Positions 41,101 through 52,309 of a stretch of DNA of 64,000 nucleotides are shown here, in pieces. The first letter of the stretch is position 1, and each line of letters begins with the position of its first letter. The stretch is taken from assembly GCF_013391405.1 (NCBI RefSeq), contig NZ_JACBFD010000044.1, positions 62,001 to 126,000 on the forward strand, written 5' to 3'. The DNA is from Staphylococcus sp. GSSP0090. Its GTDB lineage: Bacteria > Bacillota > Bacilli > Staphylococcales > Staphylococcaceae. Under the pieces are notes generated by a model. The model was not told the origin of the DNA and did not search any database. It worked only from the letters and a program-made list of their open reading frames with translations. A program made the position numbers and the translations under genes.

Positions 41101-41313
41101 GACCAAGCCAAACAAGTTGTTGTAAGAAAATGGAAACATGATTCTTCTTTGGAACAATTTTTAACCAAAGAACAAGTAGAAAATCAAATTCCGGTGAAGT
41201 ATTACAATGAAAGTCAAAGCAATATAGAAACAATTGGTTTCGTGACACGTAATAATGAAATATTAAGTGAATTAATACAACAGTTTTCACCCCGTGATAT
41301 TAGAATTATTTAA
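38110..41313 (+). CDS. dnaE: DNA polymerase III alpha subunit, DnaE type
   Basis: The error-prone, PolC-independent replicative polymerase of Firmicutes, extending lagging-strand primers. The 1067-residue protein has an N-terminal PHP domain (HLNIHTTYDLL ... ALAITDTNVLYG), palm motifs GPGRGSAAGS and the catalytic PDIDIDFED, LPRHTSTHAAGI, the fingers, and a C-terminal OB fold. No exonuclease domain is inserted, separating it from PolC. I choose ATG 38110 nine bases after AGGAGG over the TTG at 38104. Confidence 0.96.
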   Translation: MVAHLNIHTTYDLLNSSIRIKDVVAKAAKEGYSALAITDTNVLYGLPQFYDACIAANIHPIFGMTINVTDGLSELETIVLAQDNLGLKDLFKLSSAIKMKEKTETPIEWLKKYESRFVIIFKNVTESHESIISNFSQHPYVFVNHTSKVTFDLPIVWAQSTRYLNPQDSDTLSAMAAIKENSKLDLVSEQVDYHEHLYSNIELQNLPLDDAIWKETNQLEQVCQAEMSYHQSLLPKYKTPNQQPSDAFLWQLLEDNLQTLDIPHNKKELYQKRLEHEYQIITKMGFEDYFLIVSDLIQYAKNNDVLVGPGRGSAAGSLVSYLLNITTIDPIEYNLLFERFLNPERVTMPDIDIDFEDTHRDKVIQYVQEKYGETHVAGIVTFGHLLARAVARDVGRIMGFDEITLNEISKLIPHKLGITLDEAYTQESFKQFVHRNHRHERWFDICKKLEGLPRHTSTHAAGIIINDHPLYEYAPLTLGDTGLLTQWTMTESERIGLLKIDFLGLRNLSIIHQIVKQVKHGLNIDIDIEQIPFDDKSVFQLLSQGDTTGIFQLESDGIRNVLKKLQPEHFEDIVAVTSLYRPGPMEEIPTYISRRHHPEKVQYLHSDLEPILKTTYGVIIYQEQIMQIASKFADFSYGEADILRRAMSKKNRAVLESERQHFVNGALKNGYNEHLSKQIFDLILKFADYGFARAHAVSYSKIAYTMSYLKVHFPNYFYANILSNAIGSEKKTAQIIDEAKHQKINILPPNINYSHWFYKATKKGIFLSIGAIKGVGYQSVKLIVEERKANGAYKDFFDFTRRIPKRIKTRKLLESLILVGAFDTLGKNRATLLNAIDQVLDDISDIEQDGFIFDVLTPKASYEEKEELPDHLLSEYEKEYLGFYVSTHPVEKAFEQKQYLGIYKLANAQDNQPIFVQIDQLKRIRTKNGQNMAFVTLNDGINNLDGVVFPDTFKKYETNLNASQMLVIRGKFENRNNKQQLIVNQVDTLAHFEQTKIDQAKQVVVRKWKHDSSLEQFLTKEQVENQIPVKYYNESQSNIETIGFVTRNNEILSELIQQFSPRDIRII

Positions 41314-41344
41314 CTTTAATCGCGCTATAAACTATGGTATAGTT

Positions 41345-41386
41345 AACTGATGGTATAGCATAAACTTGCCATCAGTTTTTATTTTT
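41345..41386 (+). terminator. dnaE terminator
   Basis: AACTGATGG/CCATCAGTT 9-bp stem followed by TTTTTATTTTT, 30 bases after dnaE. The remainder of 41387-41565 is an AT-rich promoter region with no other clear element. Confidence 0.75.
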
Positions 41387-41565
41387 ATAAAAATAAAAAG
41401 CGAAAGAATATAATAGGAAATATATCTATATGTTTTTATTACAAATATTAACATACGAATGATAATAATAATTTGTTAACGATATCATTTGTAATTTGAG
41501 TTAGATTGTAATAAAAATGTATATGAATGTTATTTTAAACTAATTGGATGTAAGGGGTAGATTAC

Positions 41566-42798
41566 ATGACATTAAGAGACGAAGCTTTAGAAATGCACAG
41601 AAGAAATCAAGGGAAATTAGAAGTTACACCTAAAGTAAAGGTAACGAATAAAGAAGAATTGAGTTTGGCATATTCTCCAGGCGTAGCTGAACCTTGTAAA
41701 GAAATACACGAAGATCCTCGTAAAGTTTTTGAATATACAATGAAAAGTAATACCGTTGCAGTCGTAACAGATGGTACAGCTGTATTAGGACTTGGGAATA
41801 TAGGGGCTGAAGCAAGTATACCAGTTATGGAAGGTAAGGCCGTGTTGTTTAAAAGCTTCTCAGGCATAGATGGTGTGCCAATTGCACTTAATACAACGGA
41901 TACGGAAGAAATTATTAACACTGTAAAATTACTCGAACCTAATTATGGTGGTATCAATCTTGAAGATATTTCAGCACCTCGCTGCTTTGAAATCGAAGAA
42001 AGATTAAAAAAAGAAACTAAGATTCCTGTATTCCACGATGATCAACATGGTACTGCGATTGTAACTGTAGCAGGTATGATCAATGCATTGAGAATTGTTG
42101 ATAAAGATTTATCTGATATTAAAGTTGTATTGAATGGTGCTGGGGCTGCTGGTATAGCAATCATTAAATTACTTTATTCTTATGGAGTTAGAAACATGAT
42201 TATGTGTGACTCAAAAGGTGCAATCTATGAAGGACGTTCGTTTGGTATGAATGATACGAAGTCATATGTGGCTAAATGGACGAATAGAGATAAAATTGAA
42301 GGCAGCCTAAGTGATGTGATTGAAGATGCTGATGTGTTTATCGGTGTGTCTGTGGCAGATTTACTGTCAAAAGAAATGGTTGAATCCATGGCGGATGACC
42401 CAATTATCTTTGCAATGGCTAATCCAAATCCTGAAATAAAACCAGATGTAGCTAAAGCTGCGGGAGCTAAAGTTATCGGTACAGGCCGTTCAGACTTTCC
42501 TAATCAAATTAACAACGTTCTAGCATTTCCAGGTATATTCAGAGGTGCACTAGATGTTGAAGCAACTCATATTAATGAAGAAATGAAGCAAGCAGCTGTT
42601 GAAGCTATTGCTAATTTAATCAAACCAGAAGAGCTCAATCCGGACTATTGTATTCCAGGTCCATTTGATAAACGCGTTGCTCCATCTGTTGCTCGAGAAG
42701 TGGCCAAAGCAGCGATGGAATCCGGTGTAGCTAGAGTAGATATTGATCCAGAAGCGATTTATAATAAAACAATGAAATTAACAGATTTAGATAAATAA
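41566..42798 (+). CDS. Malic enzyme (NAD(P)-dependent, MaeB/YtsJ type)
   Basis: Oxidatively decarboxylates malate to pyruvate. The 410-residue short-form enzyme has the substrate motif LAYSPGVAEPC, DGTAVLGLGNIG, VFHDDQHGTAIV with metal-binding Asp, and the nucleotide loop LNGAGAAGIAIIKL. Position directly before accDA is that of B. subtilis ytsJ, the main NADP-linked malic enzyme. It would supply NADPH for the fatty-acid synthesis started by AccDA. Cofactor preference is inferred. Confidence 0.9.
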   Translation: MTLRDEALEMHRRNQGKLEVTPKVKVTNKEELSLAYSPGVAEPCKEIHEDPRKVFEYTMKSNTVAVVTDGTAVLGLGNIGAEASIPVMEGKAVLFKSFSGIDGVPIALNTTDTEEIINTVKLLEPNYGGINLEDISAPRCFEIEERLKKETKIPVFHDDQHGTAIVTVAGMINALRIVDKDLSDIKVVLNGAGAAGIAIIKLLYSYGVRNMIMCDSKGAIYEGRSFGMNDTKSYVAKWTNRDKIEGSLSDVIEDADVFIGVSVADLLSKEMVESMADDPIIFAMANPNPEIKPDVAKAAGAKVIGTGRSDFPNQINNVLAFPGIFRGALDVEATHINEEMKQAAVEAIANLIKPEELNPDYCIPGPFDKRVAPSVAREVAKAAMESGVARVDIDPEAIYNKTMKLTDLDK

Positions 42799-42871
42799 TA
42801 TTCATTAACGCTGATTACAAAGACCAAATTGGTAGTGAGTAACTAGGCGATGGTTAAGTGGAGGTTTACCA

Positions 42872-43738
42872 ATGTTTAAAGATTTTTTCAATAGAAGCAG
42901 TAAAAAGAAAAAGTATGTAACAGTATCTGATTCAAAACAAAGTGATGTACCAGCGGGTATTATGACTAAATGTCCTAAATGTAAAAAAATTATGTATACA
43001 AAAGAACTAGCAGAAAATTTGAATGTTTGCTTTAATTGTGATCATCATATTGCATTAACTGCACACAACCGTATAGAAGCTATATCAGATGAAGGTACAT
43101 TTACTGAATTTGATAAAGGAATGACCTCTGCTAATCCATTGGATTTCCCAAGCTATGAAGAAAAAATTCATAAAGATCAACAGAAAACGGGTTTGAATGA
43201 AGCTGTAGTAACAGGCACAGCGCAATTAGATGGTATAACTTATGGTGTCGCAGTCATGGATGCGCGCTTTAGAATGGGAAGTATGGGTTCTGTTTTAGGT
43301 GAGAAAATTTGCAGAATCATTGAACACTGTACAGAAAATAGATTACCATTTATATTGTTTTCAGCAAGTGGTGGAGCAAGAATGCAAGAAGGTATTATTT
43401 CTTTAATGCAAATGGGCAAAACGAGTGTGTCTTTAAAAAGACATGCAGACGCTGGATTGTTGTATATATCGTATATAACGAATCCTACAACTGGTGGTGT
43501 TTCTGCAAGCTTTGCATCGGTTGGCGATATCAATATCAGTGAACCAAAAGCGTTAATTGGATTTGCTGGTCGACGTGTAATTGAACAAACTATAAATGAA
43601 AAATTGCCAGATGATTTCCAAACTGCAGAGTTTTTATTGGAACATGGACAATTAGATAAAGTTGTGCATAGAAAAGAAATGAAAGCGACATTATCTAATA
43701 TTCTAAAAATGCACCAAGAGGTGAAAACAAATGCTTGA
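42872..43738 (+). CDS. accD: Acetyl-CoA carboxylase carboxyltransferase subunit beta
   Basis: Transfers carboxyl from biotin to acetyl-CoA to give malonyl-CoA. The 288-residue protein has the zinc ribbon CPKC ... CFNC (Cys about 34, 37, 53, 56) and the crotonase-fold signature [12 protein letters not shown]. It overlaps accA by eight bases, giving equal expression of the alpha2beta2 partners. A promoter may lie in the 73 bases after the malic enzyme gene. Confidence 0.96.
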   Translation: MFKDFFNRSSKKKKYVTVSDSKQSDVPAGIMTKCPKCKKIMYTKELAENLNVCFNCDHHIALTAHNRIEAISDEGTFTEFDKGMTSANPLDFPSYEEKIHKDQQKTGLNEAVVTGTAQLDGITYGVAVMDARFRMGSMGSVLGEKICRIIEHCTENRLPFILFSASGGARMQEGIISLMQMGKTSVSLKRHADAGLLYISYITNPTTGGVSASFASVGDINISEPKALIGFAGRRVIEQTINEKLPDDFQTAEFLLEHGQLDKVVHRKEMKATLSNILKMHQEVKTNA

Positions 43739-44675
43739 TTTTGAAAAGCCACTTTTTGAAATAAAAAATAAAATAGAATCTTTGAAAGAATCTCAAGAAA
43801 AAAATGATGTAGACTTACAAGAAGAAATTGATATGTTAGAAGCATCACTTGCAAGAGAAACTGAAAAAGTATATACAAACCTTAAACCGTGGGATCGTGT
43901 GCAATTAGCGCGTTTACAAGAACGACCAACGTCTTTAGATTATATACCTCATATATTTGATTCGTTCATCGAATTACATGGAGATAGAAATTATAGAGAT
44001 GATCCAGCTATGATTGGTGGTATTGGGTATCTTAATGGCCAAGCAGTCACAGTAGTAGGTCAACAACGTGGTAAAGACACAAAAGATAATATATACCGTA
44101 ATTTCGGAATGGCACATCCAGAAGGTTATAGAAAAGCCCTTAGATTAATGAAACAAGCCGAAAAATTTAATAGACCGATCTTTTCTTTTATCGATACGAA
44201 GGGTGCATACCCGGGTAAAGCAGCAGAAGAAAGAGGACAAAGCGAATCAATTGCCAGAAATTTAGTTGAAATGGCCTCACTTACCGTACCAGTCATCTCG
44301 ATAGTTATCGGTGAAGGCGGAAGTGGCGGTGCCCTTGGTTTAGGTATTACCAATCGTATCTTAATGTTAGAGAACAGTACATATTCTGTTATTTCACCTG
44401 AGGGTGCGTCCGCTTTACTTTGGAAAGATAGTAATCTAGCAAAAATAGCTGCAGAAACAATGAAGATTACTGCCGAAGATTTATATGAATTAAATATTGC
44501 AGATGAAGTTATCAAAGAACCATTAGGTGGTGCGCATCATGATGTAGCAACTCAAGCACAAAGTATAAAACGTACATTTGAAACGCATTTATCAGAATTA
44601 AATCAATTAACTAAAGAAGAACTTGTAGAAGACAGATATCAGAAATTTAGAACTATTGGCTCGTACACAGAATAA
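43731..44675 (+). CDS. accA: Acetyl-CoA carboxylase carboxyltransferase subunit alpha
   Basis: Partner of AccD. The 314-residue protein shows the N-terminal helix [48 protein letters not shown] and [13 protein letters not shown]. Its start codon lies inside accD (eight-base overlap), so the two are translationally coupled. A 14-bp terminator follows. The biotin subunits AccB/AccC are not in the window. Confidence 0.96.
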   Translation: MLDFEKPLFEIKNKIESLKESQEKNDVDLQEEIDMLEASLARETEKVYTNLKPWDRVQLARLQERPTSLDYIPHIFDSFIELHGDRNYRDDPAMIGGIGYLNGQAVTVVGQQRGKDTKDNIYRNFGMAHPEGYRKALRLMKQAEKFNRPIFSFIDTKGAYPGKAAEERGQSESIARNLVEMASLTVPVISIVIGEGGSGGALGLGITNRILMLENSTYSVISPEGASALLWKDSNLAKIAAETMKITAEDLYELNIADEVIKEPLGGAHHDVATQAQSIKRTFETHLSELNQLTKEELVEDRYQKFRTIGSYTE

Positions 44676-44706
44676 AAGACTTTATATCCAAATTAAATAG
44701 CGTGAT

Positions 44707-44742
44707 AGCTAAGATAATAATTTTTATTGTCTTAGCTTTTTT
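44707..44742 (+). terminator. accDA terminator
   Basis: AGCTAAGATAATAA/TTATTGTCTTAGCT 14-bp stem (one G-U) with a TTT loop and TTTTTT tail. Confidence 0.85.
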
Positions 44743-44846
44743 GATTTTTACAAAATCACAAAGCACAATAGTATCATGATTTGTTTATAGAAATTCGAAA
44801 TAAGGTAAATAGTACATAAGTATTCTAATAATTTTGGTTACTTATA

Positions 44847-44901
44847 AGGAAACGCTTACTATATGTATATTTATTGAATACTTATCTTTAAAACGTTTAC
44901 A
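44847..44901 (+). promoter_or_regulatory. Two cre-like sites upstream of pfkA
   Basis: AGGAAACGCTTACT (44847-44860, 11 of 14 matches) and TTAAAACGTTTACA (44888-44901, 12 of 14 as written and 13 of 14 on its complement to TGWAANCGNTNWCA) lie 90-145 bases before pfkA. Together they suggest CcpA input to glycolytic pfkA-pyk. The first alone would be weak. Confidence 0.45.
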
Positions 44902-44956
44902 TTTGTCACGAAGCCTTATTTTAATGGTAACAACTTAGAATTTATGGTATTTTTAG

Positions 44957-45958
<1,002 letters not shown>

Positions 45959-45978
45959 AATACTGGGAGGAAATAATA

Positions 45979-47739
45979 ATGAGAAAAACTAAAATTGTTT
46001 GTACGATTGGACCTGCATCCGAATCTGAAGAAATGCTTGAAAAACTGATCAAGGCGGGAATGAATGTAGCGCGCTTGAACTTCTCACATGGTGACCATGC
46101 TGAGCATAAAGCAAGAATTGATACAATTCGTGAAGTTTCTAAAAGATTAGGAAAAACAGTTGCAATTCTACTTGATACAAAAGGACCAGAAATACGTACA
46201 CACAACATGAAAGACGGCCTTATTGAACTTGAAAAAGGTTCAGAAGTTATCGTAAGTATGACTGAAGTTGAAGGTACTCCTGAAAAATTCTCAGTAACAT
46301 ATGAAAACCTAATAAATGATGTTGAAGAAGGTTCATATATTTTATTAGATGATGGATTAATCGAATTACAAGTTAAATCAATTGATAAAGCAAATGGTGA
46401 AGTATTATGTGATGTACTGAATACTGGGGAATTAAAAAATAAAAAAGGCGTAAACTTACCTGGTGTAAAAGTAAGCTTACCTGGTATTACAGATAAAGAT
46501 GCTGATGATATTAACTTTGGTATCAGTGAAGGTGTAGATTTCATTGCAGCAAGCTTTGTACGTCGTCCAAGTGATGTATTAGATATCCGTAAATTATTAG
46601 AAGCGAAAGAGAATACTAATATCAGTATTATTCCTAAGATTGAAAACCAAGAGGGTATCGATAATATTAAAGAAATTTTAGAAGTTTCTGATGGTTTAAT
46701 GGTTGCACGTGGTGACATGGGTGTAGAAATTCCACCTGAATCTGTACCAATGGTACAAAAAGATTTAATTAGACAATGTAACAAATTAGGTAAACCTGTT
46801 ATTACTGCTACGCAAATGTTAGACTCTATGCAACGTAATCCACGTGCAACACGTGCAGAGGCAAGTGACGTTGCGAACGCAATATATGATGGTACAGATG
46901 CAGTTATGCTTTCTGGTGAAACAGCTGCTGGACAATATCCTGAAGAAGCAGTTAAAACAATGCGTAATATTGCTGTATCAGCAGAAGCTGCACAAGATTA
47001 TAAAAAACTATTATCAGACCGTACGAAATTAGTTGAAACGTCATTAGTGAATGCGATTGGTGTATCAGTTGCACATACAGCTTTAAACTTAAATGTTAAA
47101 GCGATTGTAGCAGCTACTGAAAGTGGTTCAACTGCACGTACGATTTCTAAATATCGTCCACAATCTGACATCATTGCAGTTACACCTAATGTTGAAACTG
47201 CACGTCAATGTGCTTTAGTATGGGGCATTTATCCAGTTGTCAAAGAAGGACGTAAAACAACTGATGCATTATTAAATAATGCAGTGGCAACTGCTGTTGA
47301 AACTGAAAGAGTTCAAAATGGCGATTTAATTATTATTACTGCTGGTGTACCAACTGGTGAAAAAGGTACAACGAATATGATGAAATTACATTTAGTTGGT
47401 GATGAACTAGCTAAAGGACAAGGTATTGGTAGAAGTTCTGTAGTAGGACAAACATTAGTTGTTAATGATGCTAATGAACTAGAAGGTAAAGACTTATCAG
47501 AATCTATTATCGTAACAACTTCTGTAGACGAAACGCTTGTACCATATATTGAAAAAGCCATTGGTTTGATCACTGAAGAAAATGGTATAACATCTCCAAG
47601 TGCAATTATTGGATTAGAAAAAGGCATTCCAACAGTAGTAGGTGTTGAGAACGCTACATCTGAAATTCAAAACGATGTACTTATTACTGTAGATGCAAAT
47701 CAAGGAAAAATATTTGAAGGCTATGCAAACGTCCTTTAA
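45979..47739 (+). CDS. pyk: Pyruvate kinase, long form with C-terminal PEP-utilising domain
   Basis: Final ATP-yielding step of glycolysis. The 586-residue protein has the barrel core ([31 protein letters not shown], the [13 protein letters not shown] signature and ARGDMGVE), B and C domains, then about 110 extra residues ([16 protein letters not shown] ... [11 protein letters not shown]) homologous to the His-domain of PEP synthase but without its His. The extension is typical of Bacillus and Staphylococcus. GGGAGGAAATAAT precedes the ATG. Confidence 0.97.
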   Translation: MRKTKIVCTIGPASESEEMLEKLIKAGMNVARLNFSHGDHAEHKARIDTIREVSKRLGKTVAILLDTKGPEIRTHNMKDGLIELEKGSEVIVSMTEVEGTPEKFSVTYENLINDVEEGSYILLDDGLIELQVKSIDKANGEVLCDVLNTGELKNKKGVNLPGVKVSLPGITDKDADDINFGISEGVDFIAASFVRRPSDVLDIRKLLEAKENTNISIIPKIENQEGIDNIKEILEVSDGLMVARGDMGVEIPPESVPMVQKDLIRQCNKLGKPVITATQMLDSMQRNPRATRAEASDVANAIYDGTDAVMLSGETAAGQYPEEAVKTMRNIAVSAEAAQDYKKLLSDRTKLVETSLVNAIGVSVAHTALNLNVKAIVAATESGSTARTISKYRPQSDIIAVTPNVETARQCALVWGIYPVVKEGRKTTDALLNNAVATAVETERVQNGDLIIITAGVPTGEKGTTNMMKLHLVGDELAKGQGIGRSSVVGQTLVVNDANELEGKDLSESIIVTTSVDETLVPYIEKAIGLITEENGITSPSAIIGLEKGIPTVVGVENATSEIQNDVLITVDANQGKIFEGYANVL

Positions 47740-47771
47740 AAATATTGTTTAATTAATAGTATTAAGATACA

Positions 47772-47810
47772 AATAAGAAAGCTCCGACAGAAGGTCGGAG
47801 CTTTCTTATT
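47772..47810 (+). terminator. pfkA-pyk terminator
   Basis: A perfect 17-bp stem AATAAGAAAGCTCCGAC/GTCGGAGCTTTCTTATT with a 5-base loop. Confidence 0.9.
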
Positions 47811-47882
47811 TATAGCGAATTATAATAGTACTGGTTTAAATAAATCTAAAACACAAATAATGATTTAGTAATTCCAAACAAT

Positions 47883-47932
47883 AAAGACAAAGTACATACG
47901 ATACATGATCGAGTGTGCACTTTGTCTTTTTA
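47883..47932. terminator. Terminator of the convergent permease gene
   Basis: AAAGACAAAGT/ACTTTGTCTTT (47883-47893 with 47919-47929) and T-runs on the plus side, A-runs on the left. It can serve both strands. Confidence 0.7.
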
Positions 47933-47978
47933 ATTTGTAGTAAAGGTGAATAATAATACATGCTTTACTGTGAAAATA

Positions 47979-49337
47979 TTATTGTGATTTTGATACTTGT
48001 TTATAGCGTATATACATTAATCCTAAAATGATAAACCAGATTGGTGTAAGAAATACAGCGATTCTTGTATCTGTGTTTACGAAGAGTAAACTAAACACTA
48101 ATATAAAGAATACTAATATAGCATAGCCCATGTATTTTCCACCTGGTAACTTGAATGTTGATTTTTTGTGTAATTCTGGATTTTTACGGTGATAATTTAT
48201 ATAAGCGACTATAATTAAAGCCCAAACAACAAGGAATAATACGGTTGATACAGTCGTAATATACGTAAATACAAGCGTAGCGTTTGGAATAATATAGTTC
48301 AATAGTGCAGCAATCATTAGTAATCCACATGAGACGAAAATTGCTATATGTGGCACGCCATTTTTATTTGTTTTATTGAAAATGGGTGGTGCTTGTTTTT
48401 GTGATGATAATCCAAAGAGCATACGACTATTTGAAAAGATACCACTATTACATGAAGATGCAGCAGCCGTCAGAACTACAAAATTTATAATACCAGCTGC
48501 GAACGGTATACCAATCAAAGCAAACAGCCTTACAAAAGGACTTTCATCTGGATTGATTTGATTCCATGGGATAATTGACATAATTACTGCTAGGGCACCA
48601 ACATAAAATATTAAAATACGCGTTGGTACACTGTTAATTGCTTTTGGTAATGTTTTAGTAGGATCTTTCGTTTCACCCGCGGTTACGCCGATTAACTCAA
48701 TTCCCACGAATGAGAATAATGCCATTTGGAAAGACATAACAAAACCATTGATACCTTTAGGGAAAATACCATTATTGTACAAGTTTGTTAAAGATGCATG
48801 TCCAAACTGTGTATCATAAGCCATGATAATCATAATAGCACCCACTACAATTAAAGCGATAATTGTGACTATTTTAATGATAGAAAACCAAAATTCTAAT
48901 TCCCCAAATAATTTAGCACTTAATAAATTAAGTGACATTAAGACAAGTACACAGAATAGGGCGCTCATCCAGTTTGGAATGTTTGGAAACCAAAAACTGA
49001 CATACTTTGCTACAGCGGTTACTTCAGCCATACCAGTAATAATCCAACATAACCAATATGTCCATCCAGTAACAAAACCAGCAAATGGACCTATGTAATG
49101 ATTGGTAACATCCGCAAAAGATTTAAAATCAGTGTTAGTAATTAATATTTCTCCCAAGCCACGCATAAACATAAATAACATAAAACCAATAATGATATAC
49201 GTAAGTAAAATAGATGGGCCAGTTAATGCAATTGTTTGACCAGCACCTAAGAATAATCCAGTTCCAATCGCCCCTCCGATTGCAATGAGCTGAATGTGAC
49301 GATTACTTAGTTCTCTTTGTAACTGTTGTTTTGCCAT
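47979..49337 (-). CDS. APC-family amino-acid permease (CycA/AapA-like)
   Basis: Proton symporter with twelve predicted membrane helices in 452 residues. The N-terminus NRHIQLIAIGGAIGTGLFLGAG is the AAT-family signature and the sequence is close to the D-alanine/D-serine/glycine transporter branch (CycA). Staphylococci carry cycA at this site next to citZ. Exact substrates are inferred from that orthology. ATG 49337 follows AAGGAG. Divergent from citZ across 353 bases. Confidence 0.8.
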   Translation of the reverse strand: MAKQQLQRELSNRHIQLIAIGGAIGTGLFLGAGQTIALTGPSILLTYIIIGFMLFMFMRGLGEILITNTDFKSFADVTNHYIGPFAGFVTGWTYWLCWIITGMAEVTAVAKYVSFWFPNIPNWMSALFCVLVLMSLNLLSAKLFGELEFWFSIIKIVTIIALIVVGAIMIIMAYDTQFGHASLTNLYNNGIFPKGINGFVMSFQMALFSFVGIELIGVTAGETKDPTKTLPKAINSVPTRILIFYVGALAVIMSIIPWNQINPDESPFVRLFALIGIPFAAGIINFVVLTAAASSCNSGIFSNSRMLFGLSSQKQAPPIFNKTNKNGVPHIAIFVSCGLLMIAALLNYIIPNATLVFTYITTVSTVLFLVVWALIIVAYINYHRKNPELHKKSTFKLPGGKYMGYAILVFFILVFSLLFVNTDTRIAVFLTPIWFIILGLMYIRYKQVSKSQ

Positions 49338-49614
49338 ATATAAGACTCCTTTATTTAGTTATTTATTATTATGCTATGCAATATAAAATAAAACAACTAT
49401 TTTCTTAAAAGATATCTTACAGAACACAGTATATTAGTACATTAATAATTTGTTATTAATCATGATAACCAATTGAAAAGCTATAAAAATTGAAGTGTAC
49501 GTGCTTACATATTAAAATAAACCTATAACAACGTAATCGATAGATGCGTGTTTATGGGCATATAGACAAATACATATTTCTTATTGAATTGGTAAGTAAA
49601 TTAAAGGCTAAATA

Positions 49615-49663
49615 TTCACAAAAGTTCAAAAGTTGGATATAATGGTTTGTGAAAGCCATTTCA
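49615..49663 (+). promoter_or_regulatory. citZ promoter and overlapping cre-like operator
   Basis: TTCACA (49615-49620), a 17-base spacer and TATAAT (49638-49643) form a good sigma-A promoter. TGAAAGCCATTTCA (49650-49663) follows at about +1 to +14 and matches TGWAANCGNTNWCA at 13 of 14 positions (central G is C). CcpA roadblock of citrate synthase under glucose fits known control in Bacillales. The rest of 49338-49614 is AT-rich with no other motif. Confidence 0.6.
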
Positions 49664-49690
49664 TAACGAAATAGAAAAGGGGAATTATAT

Positions 49691-50809
49691 ATGGCAGAGT
49701 TACAAAAAGGTTTAGAAGGGGTAATTGCAGCTGAAACGAAAGTGAGTTCTATCATCGACAGCCAATTAACTTATGCTGGGTATGATATTGATGACTTAGC
49801 ACAAAATGCTGAATTTGAAGAAGTTATCTATTTACTTTGGCATTATCGATTACCAAATGAAACAGAATTGAAAGAACTTAAAGACAAGCTCTTTGAATAT
49901 ATGACATTGAATACTAGAGTGTATAGTCATTTTAAAGAATACGCTACAGGCAATGTACATCCAATGACAGCGTTAAGAACATCTGTATCATATATTGCTC
50001 ATTTTGATGAACATGCTGAAGATGAAGATGAAAGTCAAACGATGGAAAGAGCGATTCGTATTCAGGCTAAAATTGCTTCACTTGTTACATCTTATGCGCG
50101 TGTAAGAGAAGGCAAAGAAGCTGTTAAACCAAATAAAGATTTAAACTATGCAGGTAATTTCTTATATATGTTAAGAGGAGAATTACCTAGTGATATCGAA
50201 ATTGAAGCGTTTAATAAAGCGCTTGTATTACATGCGGATCACGAACTAAACGCATCTACTTTTACAGCAAGATGTGCCGTTTCATCATTATCTGATATGT
50301 ATTCTGGTATCGTAGCAGCAGTTGGCTCATTAAAAGGGCCATTACACGGTGGCGCAAATGAACGTGTAATGAGCATGCTATCAGAAGTGAAATCAATTGA
50401 TGAAGTTGATGATTACATTGATGAAAAAATTAAAAACAAAGAAAAAATCATGGGCTTTGGGCACCGTGTATATAAAGACGGAGACCCAAGAGCAAAATAC
50501 TTAAAAGAAATGAGTAGAAAAATCACTGCTGAAACTGGGCAAAGTCAGTTATTTGACATCTCAGTTAAAATTGCAGACAAAATGAAAGCCGATAAAGGAT
50601 TAATTGCAAATGTCGATTTCTATAGTGCTACCGTATACCACAGTATGAATATAGAACATGACTTATTTACGCCAATTTTTGCAGTAAGCAGAACTTCTGG
50701 TTGGATTGCACATATCCTAGAGCAATATAGAGATAATAGAATTATGCGTCCAAGAGCACAGTATATTGGTGAAACAGACAGAACATACGAACCTATCGAA
50801 GAAAGATAA
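49691..50809 (+). CDS. citZ: Citrate synthase II
   Basis: Condenses oxaloacetate and acetyl-CoA, the entry to the TCA cycle. The 372-residue short form has LEGVIAAETKVSSIID at the N-terminus, HADHELNASTF with a catalytic His, GPLHGGANERVM and the signature GFGHRVYKDGDPRAKYL. It lacks the NADH-binding extension of Gram-negative types. Ribosome site AAAAGGGGAATT. icd follows after 116 bases; a weak hairpin near 50825-50850 (GGCACCAC/GTGCGGTGC region) lies between them. Confidence 0.95.
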   Translation: MAELQKGLEGVIAAETKVSSIIDSQLTYAGYDIDDLAQNAEFEEVIYLLWHYRLPNETELKELKDKLFEYMTLNTRVYSHFKEYATGNVHPMTALRTSVSYIAHFDEHAEDEDESQTMERAIRIQAKIASLVTSYARVREGKEAVKPNKDLNYAGNFLYMLRGELPSDIEIEAFNKALVLHADHELNASTFTARCAVSSLSDMYSGIVAAVGSLKGPLHGGANERVMSMLSEVKSIDEVDDYIDEKIKNKEKIMGFGHRVYKDGDPRAKYLKEMSRKITAETGQSQLFDISVKIADKMKADKGLIANVDFYSATVYHSMNIEHDLFTPIFAVSRTSGWIAHILEQYRDNRIMRPRAQYIGETDRTYEPIEER

Positions 50810-50925
50810 AACATGATAGAGGCACCACAATTTTTAAATCAGTGCGGTGCTATTGCTTTATATAAAAAATATTATTTTAGTTAGCGCAATTAAAATATAA
50901 TTCAATTATACGGAGGTTTTTTTAC

Positions 50926-52191
50926 ATGGCAGGCGAAAAAGTAGTAAAAACAAATGAAGGTTTAACAGTACCAAATAATCCAGTTATTCCATTTATTATT
51001 GGTGATGGTATAGGACCAGATATTTGGAAAGCAGCAAGCAGAGTTATCGATGCAGCAGTAGAACAAGCTTATAATGGTGAAAAGAAAATTGAATGGAAAG
51101 AAGTATTGGCTGGCCAAAAAGCCTATGACGAAACAGGTGAATGGTTACCAAAAGAAACACTCGATACGATTGAAGAATATTTAATTGCTATTAAAGGTCC
51201 TTTAACGACACCAATTGGTGGCGGTATTCGTTCACTTAATGTTGCGTTACGACAAGAATTAGATTTATTCACTTGCTTACGTCCAGTACGTTGGTTCCAA
51301 GGTGTACCATCACCTGTTAAACGTCCAGAAGATACAGACATGGTTATCTTCCGTGAAAATACTGAAGATATCTATGCGGGTATTGAGTTTAAAGAAGGTA
51401 CACCAGAAGTTAAAAAATTAATCGACTTTTTACAAGATGAAATGGGAGCTAAAAATATTAGATTCCCTGAAACATCTGGTATTGGTGTTAAACCTGTATC
51501 TAAAGAAGGTACTGAACGTTTAGTTCGAGCAGCGATTCAATATGCATTAGACAATAACCGTAAATCATTAACATTAGTGCATAAAGGTAATATTATGAAA
51601 TTTACTGAAGGCGCATTTAAACAATGGGGTTATGATGTAGCGCATAATGAATTTGGTGATAAAGTATTTACATGGCAACAATATGATGAAATTGTTGAAA
51701 AAGAAGGCAAAGACAAAGCGAATGCAGCGCAAGAACAGGCTGAAAAAGACGGTAAAATTATTGTGAAAGATTCAATCGCTGATATTTTCTTACAACAAAT
51801 TTTAACGCGTCCATCAGATCACGATGTTGTTGCAACTATGAACTTAAATGGTGACTACGTGTCAGACGCATTAGCTGCACAAGTCGGTGGTATTGGTATT
51901 GCACCAGGAGCGAATATAAATTACGAAACGGGACATGCTATTTTTGAAGCAACACATGGTACTGCGCCTAAATATGCTGACTTAAATAAAGTGAACCCAT
52001 CTTCAGAAATTTTAAGTGCAGTATTAATGCTAGAACATTTAGGATGGCAAGAAGCTGCAGATAAAATCACTGCATCTATCGAAAAAACAATTGCTTCTAA
52101 AGTAGTTACTTATGACTTTGCTCGTTTAATGGATGGTGCGAAGGAAGTCTCTACATCTGACTTTGCTGATGAATTAATCAAAAATCTTTAA
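50926..52191 (+). CDS. icd: Isocitrate dehydrogenase, NADP-dependent
   Basis: Converts isocitrate to 2-oxoglutarate with NADPH. The 421-residue protein shows GDGIGPDIW, the regulatory/substrate Ser in [39 protein letters not shown] and [16 protein letters not shown], where the Lys-Tyr pair fits NADP specificity. Insert [15 protein letters not shown] (about 265-280) is typical of Gram-positive enzymes. Ribosome site ACGGAGG precedes the ATG. Probably read with citZ. Confidence 0.95.
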   Translation: MAGEKVVKTNEGLTVPNNPVIPFIIGDGIGPDIWKAASRVIDAAVEQAYNGEKKIEWKEVLAGQKAYDETGEWLPKETLDTIEEYLIAIKGPLTTPIGGGIRSLNVALRQELDLFTCLRPVRWFQGVPSPVKRPEDTDMVIFRENTEDIYAGIEFKEGTPEVKKLIDFLQDEMGAKNIRFPETSGIGVKPVSKEGTERLVRAAIQYALDNNRKSLTLVHKGNIMKFTEGAFKQWGYDVAHNEFGDKVFTWQQYDEIVEKEGKDKANAAQEQAEKDGKIIVKDSIADIFLQQILTRPSDHDVVATMNLNGDYVSDALAAQVGGIGIAPGANINYETGHAIFEATHGTAPKYADLNKVNPSSEILSAVLMLEHLGWQEAADKITASIEKTIASKVVTYDFARLMDGAKEVSTSDFADELIKNL

Positions 52192-52272
52192 TTTATACAA
52201 TATAAAATTTTCAAGTATAATGTTAGCGTAGGCTAAGAATGAGCTTGGAATATAAATAAGCATTTTCAATAG

Positions 52273-52309
52273 AAGAGGGCTAATCCATATGAAGGATTGG
52301 TCCTCTTTG
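52273..52309 (+). terminator. citZ-icd terminator
   Basis: AAGAGGGCTAATCC/GGATTGGTCCTCTT 14-bp stem with two G-U pairs, 82 bases after icd. Confidence 0.8.

Noticed and set aside
43240-43878. Long minus-strand open frame across accD/accA
   Set aside because: It is antisense to two well-conserved genes, has no ribosome site and its residues follow the complement of accDA codons.
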